Origin: Oscheius tipulae
Lineage: Eukaryota > Nematoda > Chromadorea > Rhabditida > Rhabditidae
Reading direction: 5' to 3'
Assembly (NCBI GenBank): GCA_037178975.1
Contig: JASJZH010000006.1
Location: 5,394,001 to 5,458,000, forward strand
DNA length: 64,000 nt
A program made the position numbers and the translations under genes. Shown here one piece after another: positions 11,693 to 22,511 of this stretch (its first letter is position 1; every line of letters starts with the position of its first letter). Below the pieces are notes generated by a model. The model did not search any database. It was not told where the DNA came from and worked only from the letters and a program-made list of their open reading frames with translations.

Positions 11693-13349
11693 ATGGAGCT
11701 GCAGCAGGTAGAGGTTGGTCACTTGGTGAGCACGTGGTGTCAACAAGCTTTTAGTCGTTTTTAACTGCCGAAGAGATCGAAAAGAACTCGCCCAGCGGAA
11801 AGAAGCCCACAAATCGACCAGCGATGCAAATTTATCGACCGCCTGGTAAGTTTTGTATATCCTTTCTCAGTTTCCTTCCTCGACTTGGCATTGTGGCAAC
11901 ATTTTGTAGCTCTGTAGTCATTGTAAACAAAAGTGAATTGCGTTATGGTTAGATCAAATGTTCGCTTATTGATGAGCAGGCAAATCCTTCGCGTTCATTT
12001 ACATTTCCCATCGATTCTCGTTTCTACTGACTATGACAATCGCCTACTGTGAGTAACAATCTATTGTAAAAAGCTTTCAAAGGTCTTCGATCGGGCGGGA
12101 GCGAAAGTGGCGTTGCATCTCCTGGAGCACCGTCGCGACCGAAGCCGGCAGCCGGTTCAAAGCCGCTGGGTAGTAAAGGAAGCACTACTGCTAGTGAAGG
12201 TATTACACAATTCATGAAAAACTCATCTAAGCTTCCAGAAAATAACAATGTTAAGGGCTCAGAGTCGAGCGGATCCCGGTCCTCATCTCGTGCGTCACCA
12301 CGTGCCGAAGAACAACGATTGGCACGCACTACAAGCAGTTTGAGCTCCGACAGTATGAAATCACAGTCGGGATCAGGATATGGTAGTAAGCCAGGCAAGG
12401 ATTGCAGTATTGGTCCAGAAAAAGAGAAAAAGCTGAAACTGCCAACGCCTCCAAAGAAGGTCGAAGTGAAGGTTACCATTTTTTATGTAGTTGCGAACCA
12501 GTTTTTCAGAAAAAAGTGATGACAGAAAAAGAAATATGTGAAGCAGCTACTGGTATCAGATCTCTTCGTCTCACTACAAATACAGCCGAGGTGGAACAGT
12601 TCATTGCAGGTACGACTTTGGATCCGATTTCATACTATCGATCATATTTCTGATCTCTGATCCGCCCTTGGCGGTTGCTTGCTTGATGTATTAGCCAGTG
12701 GCGCATCCTCATAACATAGTTGCATTCGATGAGTATTTCAGGTGATTTCACTTCTGAAGAACTAGGGGAATGCGTCGGATCAGCCCTCTGCCAGCATGCA
12801 ATCGAAGGCGGCGGAGGCAAGAACGTTTCGAAGCTTTGTGGTACCCTGAAAGATGCCGTGGCTGTGAGAGGACTTGTGAGAGGAATTCTCACATCTGTAT
12901 CACAATACTTTGAATGCCGAGATCGACTCCGTGCTGATCATTTCCGAATGTGGATTGCATTCCTAAACTTCGTCTCTGAATTCTACTCCAGTCTAGGATT
13001 TCTTGATCGTAGGTTGATCAGCAGTTCAGTGATTGAGCTTTTTACAGCTGACATTTCTACCGTTGTTTTTGATGTTTTCGACTATCTGCTCAAAGCCCCG
13101 ATTCTGGACAGCGTCAAGATTGAAGAGCTCGAATGTCTCATCTCTTCGCTTCTGTCCATCGGCTACGATCTTGAACGTGAATGTCCAGACAGACTCGCCC
13201 TCCTAAAAGATCTAGTTCGTGACGCTTTCATCGATGTGGCTGAGCCCTGGGCTCGTAAAATGATCCTTCTCCTCTTAGAGCTTGGAGCATCAGGATGGAA
13301 ACTTCCTCCTGAGGCTAATGAGTACTACTTCCAGCAGTCTTCCAATTAG
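11693..13349 (+). CDS. MIF4G-domain translation factor (CTIF/MIF4GD-like) with N-terminal EJC-binding-type motif
   Basis: The start MELQQ (11693) sits in an exon with an unpaired TTTCAG acceptor upstream (about 11636), consistent with trans-splicing. The N-terminal 150 residues are low-complexity and Ser/Lys-rich, but begin with RPAMQIYRPPG (11815-11845), closely like the exon-junction-complex binding motif of UPF3B. The last exon (12742-13349) encodes a helical MIF4G domain ending GWKLPPEANEYYFQQSSN, matching the end of MIF4GD/SLIP1 and CTIF (AAGWK..P..H.YYY). Such proteins bind the cap-binding complex or histone-mRNA factors and recruit eIF3 for translation. Known: CTIF acts in the pioneer round and in nonsense-mediated decay. 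Inferred: this protein couples EJC marks to initiation. The MIF4G assignment is firm; the motif's function is not. Confidence 0.83.
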
Positions 13350-13797
13350 TTGTATCTATATTCATCCCCATGCTATTTTACTCCCCCTAATAATGGATTG
13401 GTCTCACACTCTCAGCACTTCAATCCCCCATGACTATCCATGACAGCAGATCCTATTTTCGTTGATATCAGTGGCATGTCACTTTGCTGTTGTATTTGCC
13501 TTGTTACACTTAGTTTTTGTACATTACTGTTAAGTGTATTCCCACTGTCCGTAGATACGCAAATGTCTGTGATTAAATTGGTGTACCTAAGTTTTCAGAG
13601 CGGTACTTTATAAGAATCATATGTGTACATAGACAATAGTTAGCACTATTTGGAGACCTTGCTTTCAGAAGCCTTCCTGTACAGACTCCTGCGAAAAATT
13701 CGATGTTCCTCAATGACTGGACAAGAAGTTGATCGAGCATGACGAACCTGAAAACTTTTACAATGATCGAAAAGGAAGCGCAGACTGCTGTCATTTA

Positions 13798-15102
13798 TCA
13801 CATTTCCATGCGGCTCTGATTTGTTTCTTCCCATTTAGACTAATGAAAAGATGCCCATGGGATTGAAGACAAGCCAGAAAAAAGCAGTTTGTAAAAACTC
13901 ACATGTTCGAGGTAGCTGTCTTTTATTTCGAAAATGATGAAGCTAATCAAGCGACTCCAGGTGGAATACGATTTGTCGGTATCTTTACAAAACAGTGCTA
14001 TAAGAAGGTTCTTGAACAGCAACCACTTTTCGGCTGTGAAACTCATCGAACGCACGTTTCCATGTTGCCTTCCGACAGCTCTGAATTTGGGCTACTCTTT
14101 GGTATCATAATCACATACCTCAAAACCTGTACGATTTGATCTGAGTTTTCTGTTCCTTTTGAGATCATGTCAATTATAGACGTCATGAACCTTTGGAACT
14201 TTCCTACGTGTGTTCTGTAAAGTCACTCTATGTGGAGAACCAATGTACTGCTACCTAAACCGTTGGTCTTGTTTCAGGGCGTCTTCTTTTGTAGACTCCA
14301 GCTGGAAATGCACATGAAACTCCAGGTCTTCCAGCTAGAACCAACTTGTTTATAAAACTTCTCAGTATTACCGAGAACAAGTGTAGAAACATTGACTCAA
14401 AAATACCATATTTATCGGGAATTTTCTGGAACTCGTCCACAATGCGGTTCACATCTTCTGGTGTTGCTAGAAACACGCGGTCCGACTGTCTGTAAACTTT
14501 CTATATAGGTCCACTTGCGAGAGTTGGAATCTGACAAAAAGCCTAGTGCAAAAAATGGAATCCCATTACTCCAAATGACCATCTGGCTACACCCGGCGGT
14601 CTGGTCGGATGGATACCTAGCCAGAAGAAGGCAAATAACAAACAATAATCAAATATATGGCCTGGAGAGCAAGAATCGCCTCGGAACACAGACAAAAACA
14701 GCTAAGCTAATCTTTAGTTGTTTCTCATGTCTCATGGGTACTTCAAGTTTGTAGAAAGCCCACTAAAAGATCCATTTAAACCGAACTTGTTCAAGGTCCC
14801 GGTCATGGGAAAGTTCAGTGTTTGAGATAAACGTTTTCCTCTAGTTATTCTCATAGAGCTGGACCCACTTCCGATAGCTCACTCAGCCGCCTGGGTGTAG
14901 CTCGTTTGTTGCTTTATGTGCCATTGAGCTAGCCCATTAGTATCTTGGGATAAGTCTTTCGATGTCACAACAAACAAGAATTCACTTAGGGATGCTCGTA
15001 AACTCACTTGCTGTGAAGAAAGACGTTCTCCTGCCGTGGTCGTTGAAGTTTTCTAACGAAAGACTGAAGTTTTCCGTTGGTCATCATCTGTAAGCGGTTC
15101 AT
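13798..15102 (-). CDS. Globin with N-terminal extension
   Basis: Seven exons join in phase: 15102-15008, 14840-14741, 14500-14372, 14334-14255, 14214-14119, 14080-13903 and 13839-13798. They encode about 239 residues. The first 75 or so residues are a Ser/Lys-rich extension with no fold signal. The globin fold follows: A-B helices (EDVNRIVDEFQKIPDKYG, then FESMFLHLFSLEDLEF), and an E helix QRFRTHVGKFQRFM with distal His in the usual F-x-x-H pattern. The F helix LRAVGRQHG has the proximal haem-ligand His. The H helix is TWSRLISFIIFEIKDSYLEH. Nematode genomes carry dozens of such divergent globins, often neuronal and with extensions. Exon 1 follows a TTTCACAG acceptor, suggesting trans-splicing. 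The start could lie further upstream (in-frame ATG at 15207). Confidence 0.78.
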
Positions 15103-17131
15103 AGCTAGGAGGCTAAGAGTGGCAATGAGCAAGTTTGGCTGTGAAAGGGCATGGAACACTAATGATTGCCCTTTTTGAAAATAGCAGCAGGCGACAGATT
15201 TTCTCATAAAGGACTATTATATCGTTTGAGCTGAACCGAGTAAGAAGAAGAGGGAGATATGGCTCTTAGGGGGCGGAGCTGGTTAATTTGTGCTGCCCCT
15301 TGATACAAGATATAACCCGTTTTAAGAGTCCGTCAAGGGTGGACAGAATTGTCTCTTTGGACGACAAAAGAACAGAAAATGAACAGACAGAGGGGCTGGT
15401 TGAAGAAGGAGGAAATTGGAAGCGTGAGCGAGCACACCCACGGTTCAAGGAATCTTTCATTAGGTCCTAGAGTAAAAAGAAGCAGGGCCATCAACAATAT
15501 ACAACCAATATATCCTCATGGTTATTTTCTGATGAGACTGCAAAATGAGTGGGGACAATATAGTAGACGCGACGAAATCTGAGATTGTAGAGTCTTCCTC
15601 TCTACCAATTGGAAAAGCGGGAGAAGGCGCAGCTTTTTACGATTCACGCAGCCGACACTAACTCATGTAGTTGCAACCACATGTCGTGTCAAAATGCGGA
15701 GCATTGAGAGATGAAAAAGCTCGAAAGAGAGACGGGATTAAACTTCTATAATCAGTAAAGGTTGTTCATTGAAATCGCGTGGGGTGCGCATTTTATGAAT
15801 AGAACAATCAGCAAATTTCATTCATCATAGTATTTCACTAATCTGCCGTGATCTTATACAAGCTCAAAATATATCTTTGAAGAAAATAAATGAACCGAGA
15901 GCATGAGAAAAAAACATTTGAAGCTGTGTTTGAATGGTAATAAAAACTTTGGAAGTTGTGCTAAACACCAAGAGCAACGAAGTCATATGAGTGACTGAGG
16001 GTGCGGTAAAACCCGCGTGGGATCCATTAGCCTGACTGTGAAGTGGTGCTTTTTCTAGCAGATCAAACAGAGAAACGATGGAGAATGAACTGGGGATAGC
16101 ATCAGGCCTCCCACAAAATTGAGGAAATTTGGATTCTCTGTTGGAGAATACTCAAAGCACATGTCCTGCTGTTTTGCTTCTACTCGGAGAGTAGCTGCAA
16201 ACCCGATTGAAACAGAACAAACAAGCAATTTTTGGAATCAGAAGAAGTCCAGCTGACTCACAATTAGGTTTTCTTCTAATAAGAACCAAATCATGTTTTC
16301 ATGTTGTCTCCGATGACCAGTTGCAACAAGCGAAATAATGCATATTCAAATAAGTATATCAATTTGGAGTGTTGCTTGCCCAAAACATCTACTGGACATT
16401 CTCGGGCTCTTGAGGCGTCAACTAGTTTAACCCTCTTTTTAGGCCACACTACAAACTGATTCGATTGAAGTCTCTTCGACTTGCAAGGGAAATTTTCAAC
16501 ACAACACGCTTTTTTTTATTCAAGCATCGACAAATCTGTATGCAAGGAAATGGGAAGTGACTTTATTTTGGACGAGGAAGTGAAATTGCCACCTACGCTT
16601 CATTTATTTCCGGCCTTTCTTCAATTTTTCCTACGAGATGAAACCAGAGGCAACGAAAACAAAATGGTCAAAAATGAAGAATGGGCTATTCTTTTGGAGA
16701 AAAAGAACGTTGTTTGTCCAAGACTAAGATGATGATCAGAACTCAAACGGATATATCCTCTGGGATTTCATGTCACCGCGAGTACACATAATCTTAGTTG
16801 AAGGCTGCTAAAAACCGACTTCTGAAATGGGAGAGGTGCAAAAACTTAAATGACTTTCTTCTTTGGCCTAAAAAGAAACAAAAGCGTACCCCAGAATGAC
16901 TAAATGGTGAAAATGAGGGTGAATTGCCTATTCATACTATGTGAACCCGTTGTTCTAGATCAATGGTGTCAGACCTCTTCAGACACAAATACACTCCAAT
17001 CGTGATAGCTAATCGAAATCGTGTCCTCTTGAATAACAGCAAGTGGGCTGGAATCTTCTTCTTGGAGTAACAAAAGAAGCCGCTACTTCACCTTGGTTAA
17101 TTCGCGGCCAAACCTGACACAGCCAGACGGC
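15103..17131. other. Intergenic, no supported gene
   Basis: This is about 2 kb between the globin 5' end and the next promoter. Both strands show only short open frames without plausible splice partners. A 83-codon frame at 16481-16732 (+) has no ATG context or homology that I can recognise. It is best read as divergent promoter and intergenic sequence. Confidence 0.5.
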
Positions 17132-17138
17132 TATAAAA
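17132..17138 (+). promoter_or_regulatory. TATA box of the Pro/Ala-rich secreted protein gene
   Basis: TATAAAA lies 62 nt upstream of the ATG at 17200, inside GGCTATAAAAGGC, a textbook core TATA element. It fits a strongly expressed, developmentally pulsed structural gene. Confidence 0.75.
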
Positions 17139-17199
17139 GGCAGACTCCCAGTGACAGACATGCCTTTTCTCCAAATTTAAAACCTGTAGAAATTTCAGA

Positions 17200-17671
17200 A
17201 TGTTTCGCGAAGTTTTCGCTCTTTCACTCATAGGAGTAGCTCATGGCTTCCTTTTTGGCAACCTTCTAGGTGGTGGCGGTGGCTGTGGAAACGGATGGTG
17301 AGGATATCTGACAAAAACTTTATTTGTTTTAAGTGCTCCACCACCTCCTTGTGGAGGGGGCTGTGCACCTCCTTTGCCTCCCCCACCTGCATGTGGTGGC
17401 TGCGCTCCACCAGCTGCCCCAATTGGATGTGGAGTTCCTCCACGTAAGTTTACTGTATACTTGTTCATTTAAAGTCTTTTCAGCCCCCGTCTTTGCGCCA
17501 CCGCCTCCGGCTCCGATCTACAATCCTGCTCCCGCTCCTTCATACGCAGCTGCTCCGCCACCACCAGCATACCCTCCACCAGCTCCAGCTCCAGCGTACG
17601 CTCATCCAGCTCCCGCCTACCCGCCAACCTCAGCCAACTTTGGAAATCAATACGCTGTGGCTGGAAAATGA
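17200..17671 (+). CDS. Secreted Gly/Cys then Pro/Ala/Tyr-rich structural protein
   Basis: Three exons (17200 to about 17298, 17335-17441 and 17484-17671) join in phase. An N-terminal signal peptide (MFREVFALSLIGVAHG) is followed by FLFGNLLGGGGGCGNGC. Three CGG-C/PP units with paired cysteines come next (PPCGGGCAPP, PACGGCAPP). The C-terminal half is built of PAPAY/PPPPAY repeats ending YAVAGK. Such low-complexity secreted proteins in nematodes are cuticle, eggshell or pharyngeal-lining components; cysteines and tyrosines could form disulfide and dityrosine cross-links. A TATA box lies 62 nt upstream and AATAAA lies 38 nt after the stop. The exact tissue role is inference. Confidence 0.85.
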
Positions 17672-17708
17672 TTGTGATTTTGACCATATCTGTATATTGT
17701 GCACTATC

Positions 17709-17714
17709 AATAAA
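17709..17714 (+). terminator. Polyadenylation signal AATAAA
   Basis: It lies 38 nt after the stop codon of the Pro/Ala-rich protein gene, giving a compact transcript of about 550 nt. Confidence 0.75.
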
Positions 17715-20700
17715 ACTATATCTCAAGCATAGTTCACACATAGCCTCAGCTGTTAATCAATCAACGATTATTATTAAACGCGGCTGTCACCTGTTGATGA
17801 GAATGACAGATGCCAGCGGGGAAGAACCTTTTGGAACACCAGCTGCACGTGTTGTTTTGCGTTGTAGTCATTAATCTCGCCACATTTGCGCCTCGTTTAC
17901 TTGTCTCTTATTTGTGACTTTTCTCGCCACTAAAAGCGACATCTGTGAACAAATTGCGTAAAATTAATTGCATGCTGATGTTTACGGTGTGGCAAGATAA
18001 TGCAATTAGATGCACTTCCGTTGCTAATGGTCAAGAAAGGTCCGACAGACACGCAGACATATCCAATGTTTGAACGCTGGCCCGACAAGGTGCTCGACAT
18101 TCAAAGCAAACAGTCAAAATAGTGTGTCGTTTTCGGACAGTCGGCTCTGTTTTTGATTTATAACATTCTTACCACAGAGTAGCGAGTTGGCGCATTAGGG
18201 ATGCAAAAACTACCACGATCTGTACTCTTTTATCACATCTCTACGAGCAGCCCTATTCACTTTTTCACAACTGTAGATATCAACAGTTTCTGGTCTTCCA
18301 CTCAAAACATCTAAAAATAGTTTTTGAACCCGCGCCGAGAGTGGTATCAACATCCCTTTGCTGCATTTGTGTGTGAATTGGTGCAGTGAGATTCATTAAG
18401 GACTTATTGCGGCCTGGTCACTTCCTAATTTCTAATGAGCTAATACAATCGCGCCTAGGGGCATGCCGTCCTGTCTTCCACTTTTGCTCGACTCCAAGCT
18501 CTGTTCCCTTATATTGCGGAATACATACCGCTTATCTGCCATTCTCCTGTCATTCTTTGCCATCGGCCATAAGGCGAGATGCCCTGATACCTCAGATTGA
18601 CTCTGCGCATCGCTCCATTTGCAATTTCATCACTTAGCACGAGCATACATCGGAAGTCCTCCCGCAGATTCAACCCCTTTGATCACCTGCCCATATGCCG
18701 CCCTTCCATTAGCACGTCGTCTGCATGCTTATTAACTACTGCTGCCCTTTCCTCAGATCAATCTCGAGATTCTTCCTCGTGGTTCTTCTTGCTTCACGTT
18801 CCGCTAAGAGAGATCAGTGCTCCGATTGCTTTGCATTTAATAATTTGCAAAGAATTTGTGTCTGCGTATCATGTACCGCCTTGCTGTCGCGTTTGTCGGT
18901 AAATTTCAATTAGATCCCATGTCACTCAACGGTCTCTCTGTTAGGTGTGGCGAGGGTAGCATGATCCACAGACATCATGTTTTATAGAGTCACGATGGGC
19001 TAGAGACTTCTTATTCGTGGTTGAGGATGCACTGTTGTCTGCGCGACAGAATCAGTTACAGCCAGCTGGTGTCCAATTTTTCGCGCATGTTCAAGTACAC
19101 TTCAACAGAACCCAATCCACTTCTCTGTTCTCTTCTGTCATCTGGTCTTCATCTGTAGTGCATCGAGTAATCAGTATGAGAACGCCGGACTGACATTGTC
19201 TACTTCACTGCACAGCGTAGATAATATCTTCACATGCAGCTGTACGGCGCTAATTCTCGACACCTGTACGTTCCCAAAGAGTCGAGAGACTTTGGCCATT
19301 CTATAGCGACTAACAGGCTATGGGTGATTTGAGACGGGGATGTTGTTCCCTCACCTGCGGCTGTTTGAAACCTTATATCTTGCTTCCTTCAGTCGCCTGT
19401 CAGAAGACAATCTGTCGATAATTCCATTGAATGAGATGACCTGTATGTGCTCATGAGAGCTGTTCTCACCAGCCACTTGATCGTGTGCACATGTCATCTG
19501 GTGCTGTGCTCATCCCGCTTACCAAGCGGTCATTTCCGACCACAATTAGAGTATTCTGCTGCCTTCTGACAGGCATTTCCCGGGATCATCCGGTAGTTTT
19601 TACTTTTTGCTGCATTGGAAGCCACTCGGGCGTGTTGCTTTTAGAACGCAGGCATTTCATTAGTTTTTACGAGGTCCATCTCCTCGCTCTCTTTCCATTG
19701 GCAGCAGTATGCCATTTATAATTCAGCAGTTTCTACCTCAGTAGCATCGGATCTCGACTCTTTTGCCAGCCTTTTTTTCACTTCGGGGTCGTGGGTCGAC
19801 GACGCTACATATTCGTGCGGATGCAAAATGTCAGTACGATTAGCGTGCAGACATCTAAAGCGCCCACTCAAAACATTGCCGCAACCCGCATCAAACGGAA
19901 CAGATGCGGTACAGTTCATCTCCCTGTTTATTGTCGAAAAAGTCGGCTAGAGAACATAGGGCCTCCGTGCCTGTTTGACTGACACCGGCTCTTGAGAGCT
20001 TTCGCGAAGGTGTTTTCCTGTGTCCTACCTCTAGCGTGAACCTATTTTTACCCCTCTCCAACTTATCCCTATACTTTATGAAAGGGAATCTTCCTCCTCT
20101 ATAATATCTCTTCTTATCAGAAACTCCCGGATTTCAGCGGTCGAGAACAGTCGACTCTTGGTGGTTCATTGTTCGTCTACGCTGGTGACCAAGCCTCGTG
20201 TGTCGTCTTTGTTTGTACGAGCGTTATCCGCCTTCCTCTAAACATAGTCCACTACACGGCATTAGGCTCTCTATTTGTCCTCTGCCCCTTTCTTATACTG
20301 GAACCTGTCTGACTTACTGCTTTTATCAAAGCTAAAGTAAATCTGCCCGCTAGACTGGCGCATAATCGCCGGCTATTCAGAACCAGTTGATCCTGTTATG
20401 TGCATCAGGGTCACTGCAGTCTGTTCAGTGTTCGCAGCAATATTCTCGAACTCTCTGCCACTTTTGAAGAAAGTTGTAAGACGGGAGCAACTTTCCGCAT
20501 GTTGCGTGTGTGACGGCAATCGTCAGCAACTCGGCACTCATTTCTCATTCAACAGGACTTGCCAATGCCTATGCGCAGCCACAAGTACTTTAGCTATTAG
20601 GCTGTCCTTAGTTCTCGTAATTAGCATACTCATCTTGCAGCTTCCTCCCATAAGTACCACTTACTTCTAATCTTAAAAGTTTCGGCTAGCTGAACGTATT

Positions 20701-22511
20701 GTTTGTTTCAAGGATCACATTACCCCGAGTGACAAAAACTTTTGTATTTGAATTGATGTCAAATGAACAAGTAGACACGAACGGGCCGCCTTTCGGCACA
20801 TCACGTAATCTGTTTGCGGCTGCCTTCGTACGTTAATATTAGAGCCTAGAGTTGCTTCCATTAGTATAAGAGGATATGTCATATACATGGTGCGCAGCAT
20901 GGATGCAAGAGCGTCTTTACCCCGTCTCTTAGAGCGACTTTCCTCCATTCGGTGGCTGCAATACTCTGCGGACATAGGGTTTCTGCCAGCAGCAAGCCCC
21001 CTGCCAACTAAGTTCCTTTGTTTGAGTTCAAGGTGTCAGGTAATTAGGCTACTCGCTAGGACCTCCCACCACGGGGATGCAGTTGATGATGGGTTGTCTT
21101 TTGCTGCAATTAGTCAGAAAACGCTCCTCTAATCCCTGACCGATTGCGTAGTGGCACACTGTTTTGCACCTGCCTTTTTTGTTCATCTTCTTTTTGGCTC
21201 TGACCTGCTAAAGTGGTCCTACAACCCCGTGTGCAGTAGTTGTAGTCCGGATTTCCGCTTTGCTTTTGTCGCAGCCACTCTCGTGAGCTTTGCACACGAT
21301 AGGTTCCCAAAGGTTCTTTCCTACCGAAACTTTCACTTTTGCTGGTAGTATAGAGTATTGACATTCTCACCTCTTACCATGCCCACTTCACCTATTGTCA
21401 TATCTCCACTTCTAGCCTGACCTCTTCCTAATATGTACACATTCTCTGCTCATACAGGTCAACATACTGCTACCGTAATGACATGTTTTCTTGCGTAATC
21501 TACTGCAGCCCTATTGTTCACAGCAGGAAGCCAACCTGTGCAGTCTGGTTATCAATTTTTAGTTTGAAGACTAACCAGAGTTCCAAATTTCCATATGCAA
21601 ATTGGTCACCAGTTGTCTTGACAACGTGTTGGAAGCCGCAATAGGGCTATTATTGTTGGATTACCTCAATCCTTAAACTGAGAGCGTTCCATTTGAGATA
21701 CCAGATTTTGCGAAATGCCACTTTGTCGTAAGAAAATTGTATAAGAAGCTGGTAATACGAGCTCAAACTTCTCTCGACTAATAGCAAGTCACCGAAGGAA
21801 GAGATCGGATGACGGCCGCCTGTTTACTTTCTTAATACCTCTTGCTGACCTCTCATTATACTCTCATTAACTGTTTTCTGTCTGTCCAAGAACCAAAGAA
21901 CGAGACTAATTTTAGCTTACTTACTAGCTGTACTAGCTGCTCTACTTCAGACTGGCTCTGCTTTTCTGCTCGCGTGTCCTTTGGACATTTACTGACTGTG
22001 AAGTTGCCTTGGAGTAGAGTGATGCGATATGTTGACTCTTTTGTGCACTCCGCTCTCCTGTTTGTCTCTTCCGCTCTATCATGAGCATCCGGTCTCATGG
22101 ACACGCAAATGTATCCTCCCGAAGTTTTCATAAGGGTATTTCTTGTACTTTTGTGCCGCCAATTAGTCCAATCGATAGCTACACTGTTTTGCGTACTGCC
22201 TGACACTGTAGAGTTCCGTTGTTCATTGCTTCAAAGTTTTATGTTTTTCGCTCCATTGTCTTATGCTCATAGTGTTGTCTTTCTAAACCTTGGTGTTTGA
22301 CATGTGTTTATTCTATTAGACACTCATTCTAAAAAGCTGTCCTTTGCTTACGGTATCTTTTCTTCTTACGTTAAACGCAGCTGGTGCCGGCAATCGGATA
22401 CACCTAGAGCTAACACATTCCGCGGACACTCCACTCCTGCCCTCACCTTGCCATTGATCTTCATTCCTCATTACCTCTTAAATCACCTGTTCTATAATCA
22501 GATATTTTCAG
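17715..22511. other. 4.8-kb gene-free interval upstream of frizzled
   Basis: No frame on either strand shows coding character, paired splice sites or family similarity. The plus strand is pyrimidine-rich for long runs. I saw no repeats, tRNA or known RNA gene. Given the dense genes around it, the likeliest content is cis-regulatory DNA of the Frizzled gene, possibly with unrecognised non-coding RNA. Confidence 0.45.

Noticed and set aside
18386-18902. Open frames of 83-101 codons in the desert before frizzled
   Set aside because: Compositionally pyrimidine-rich, no start context, no splice partners.
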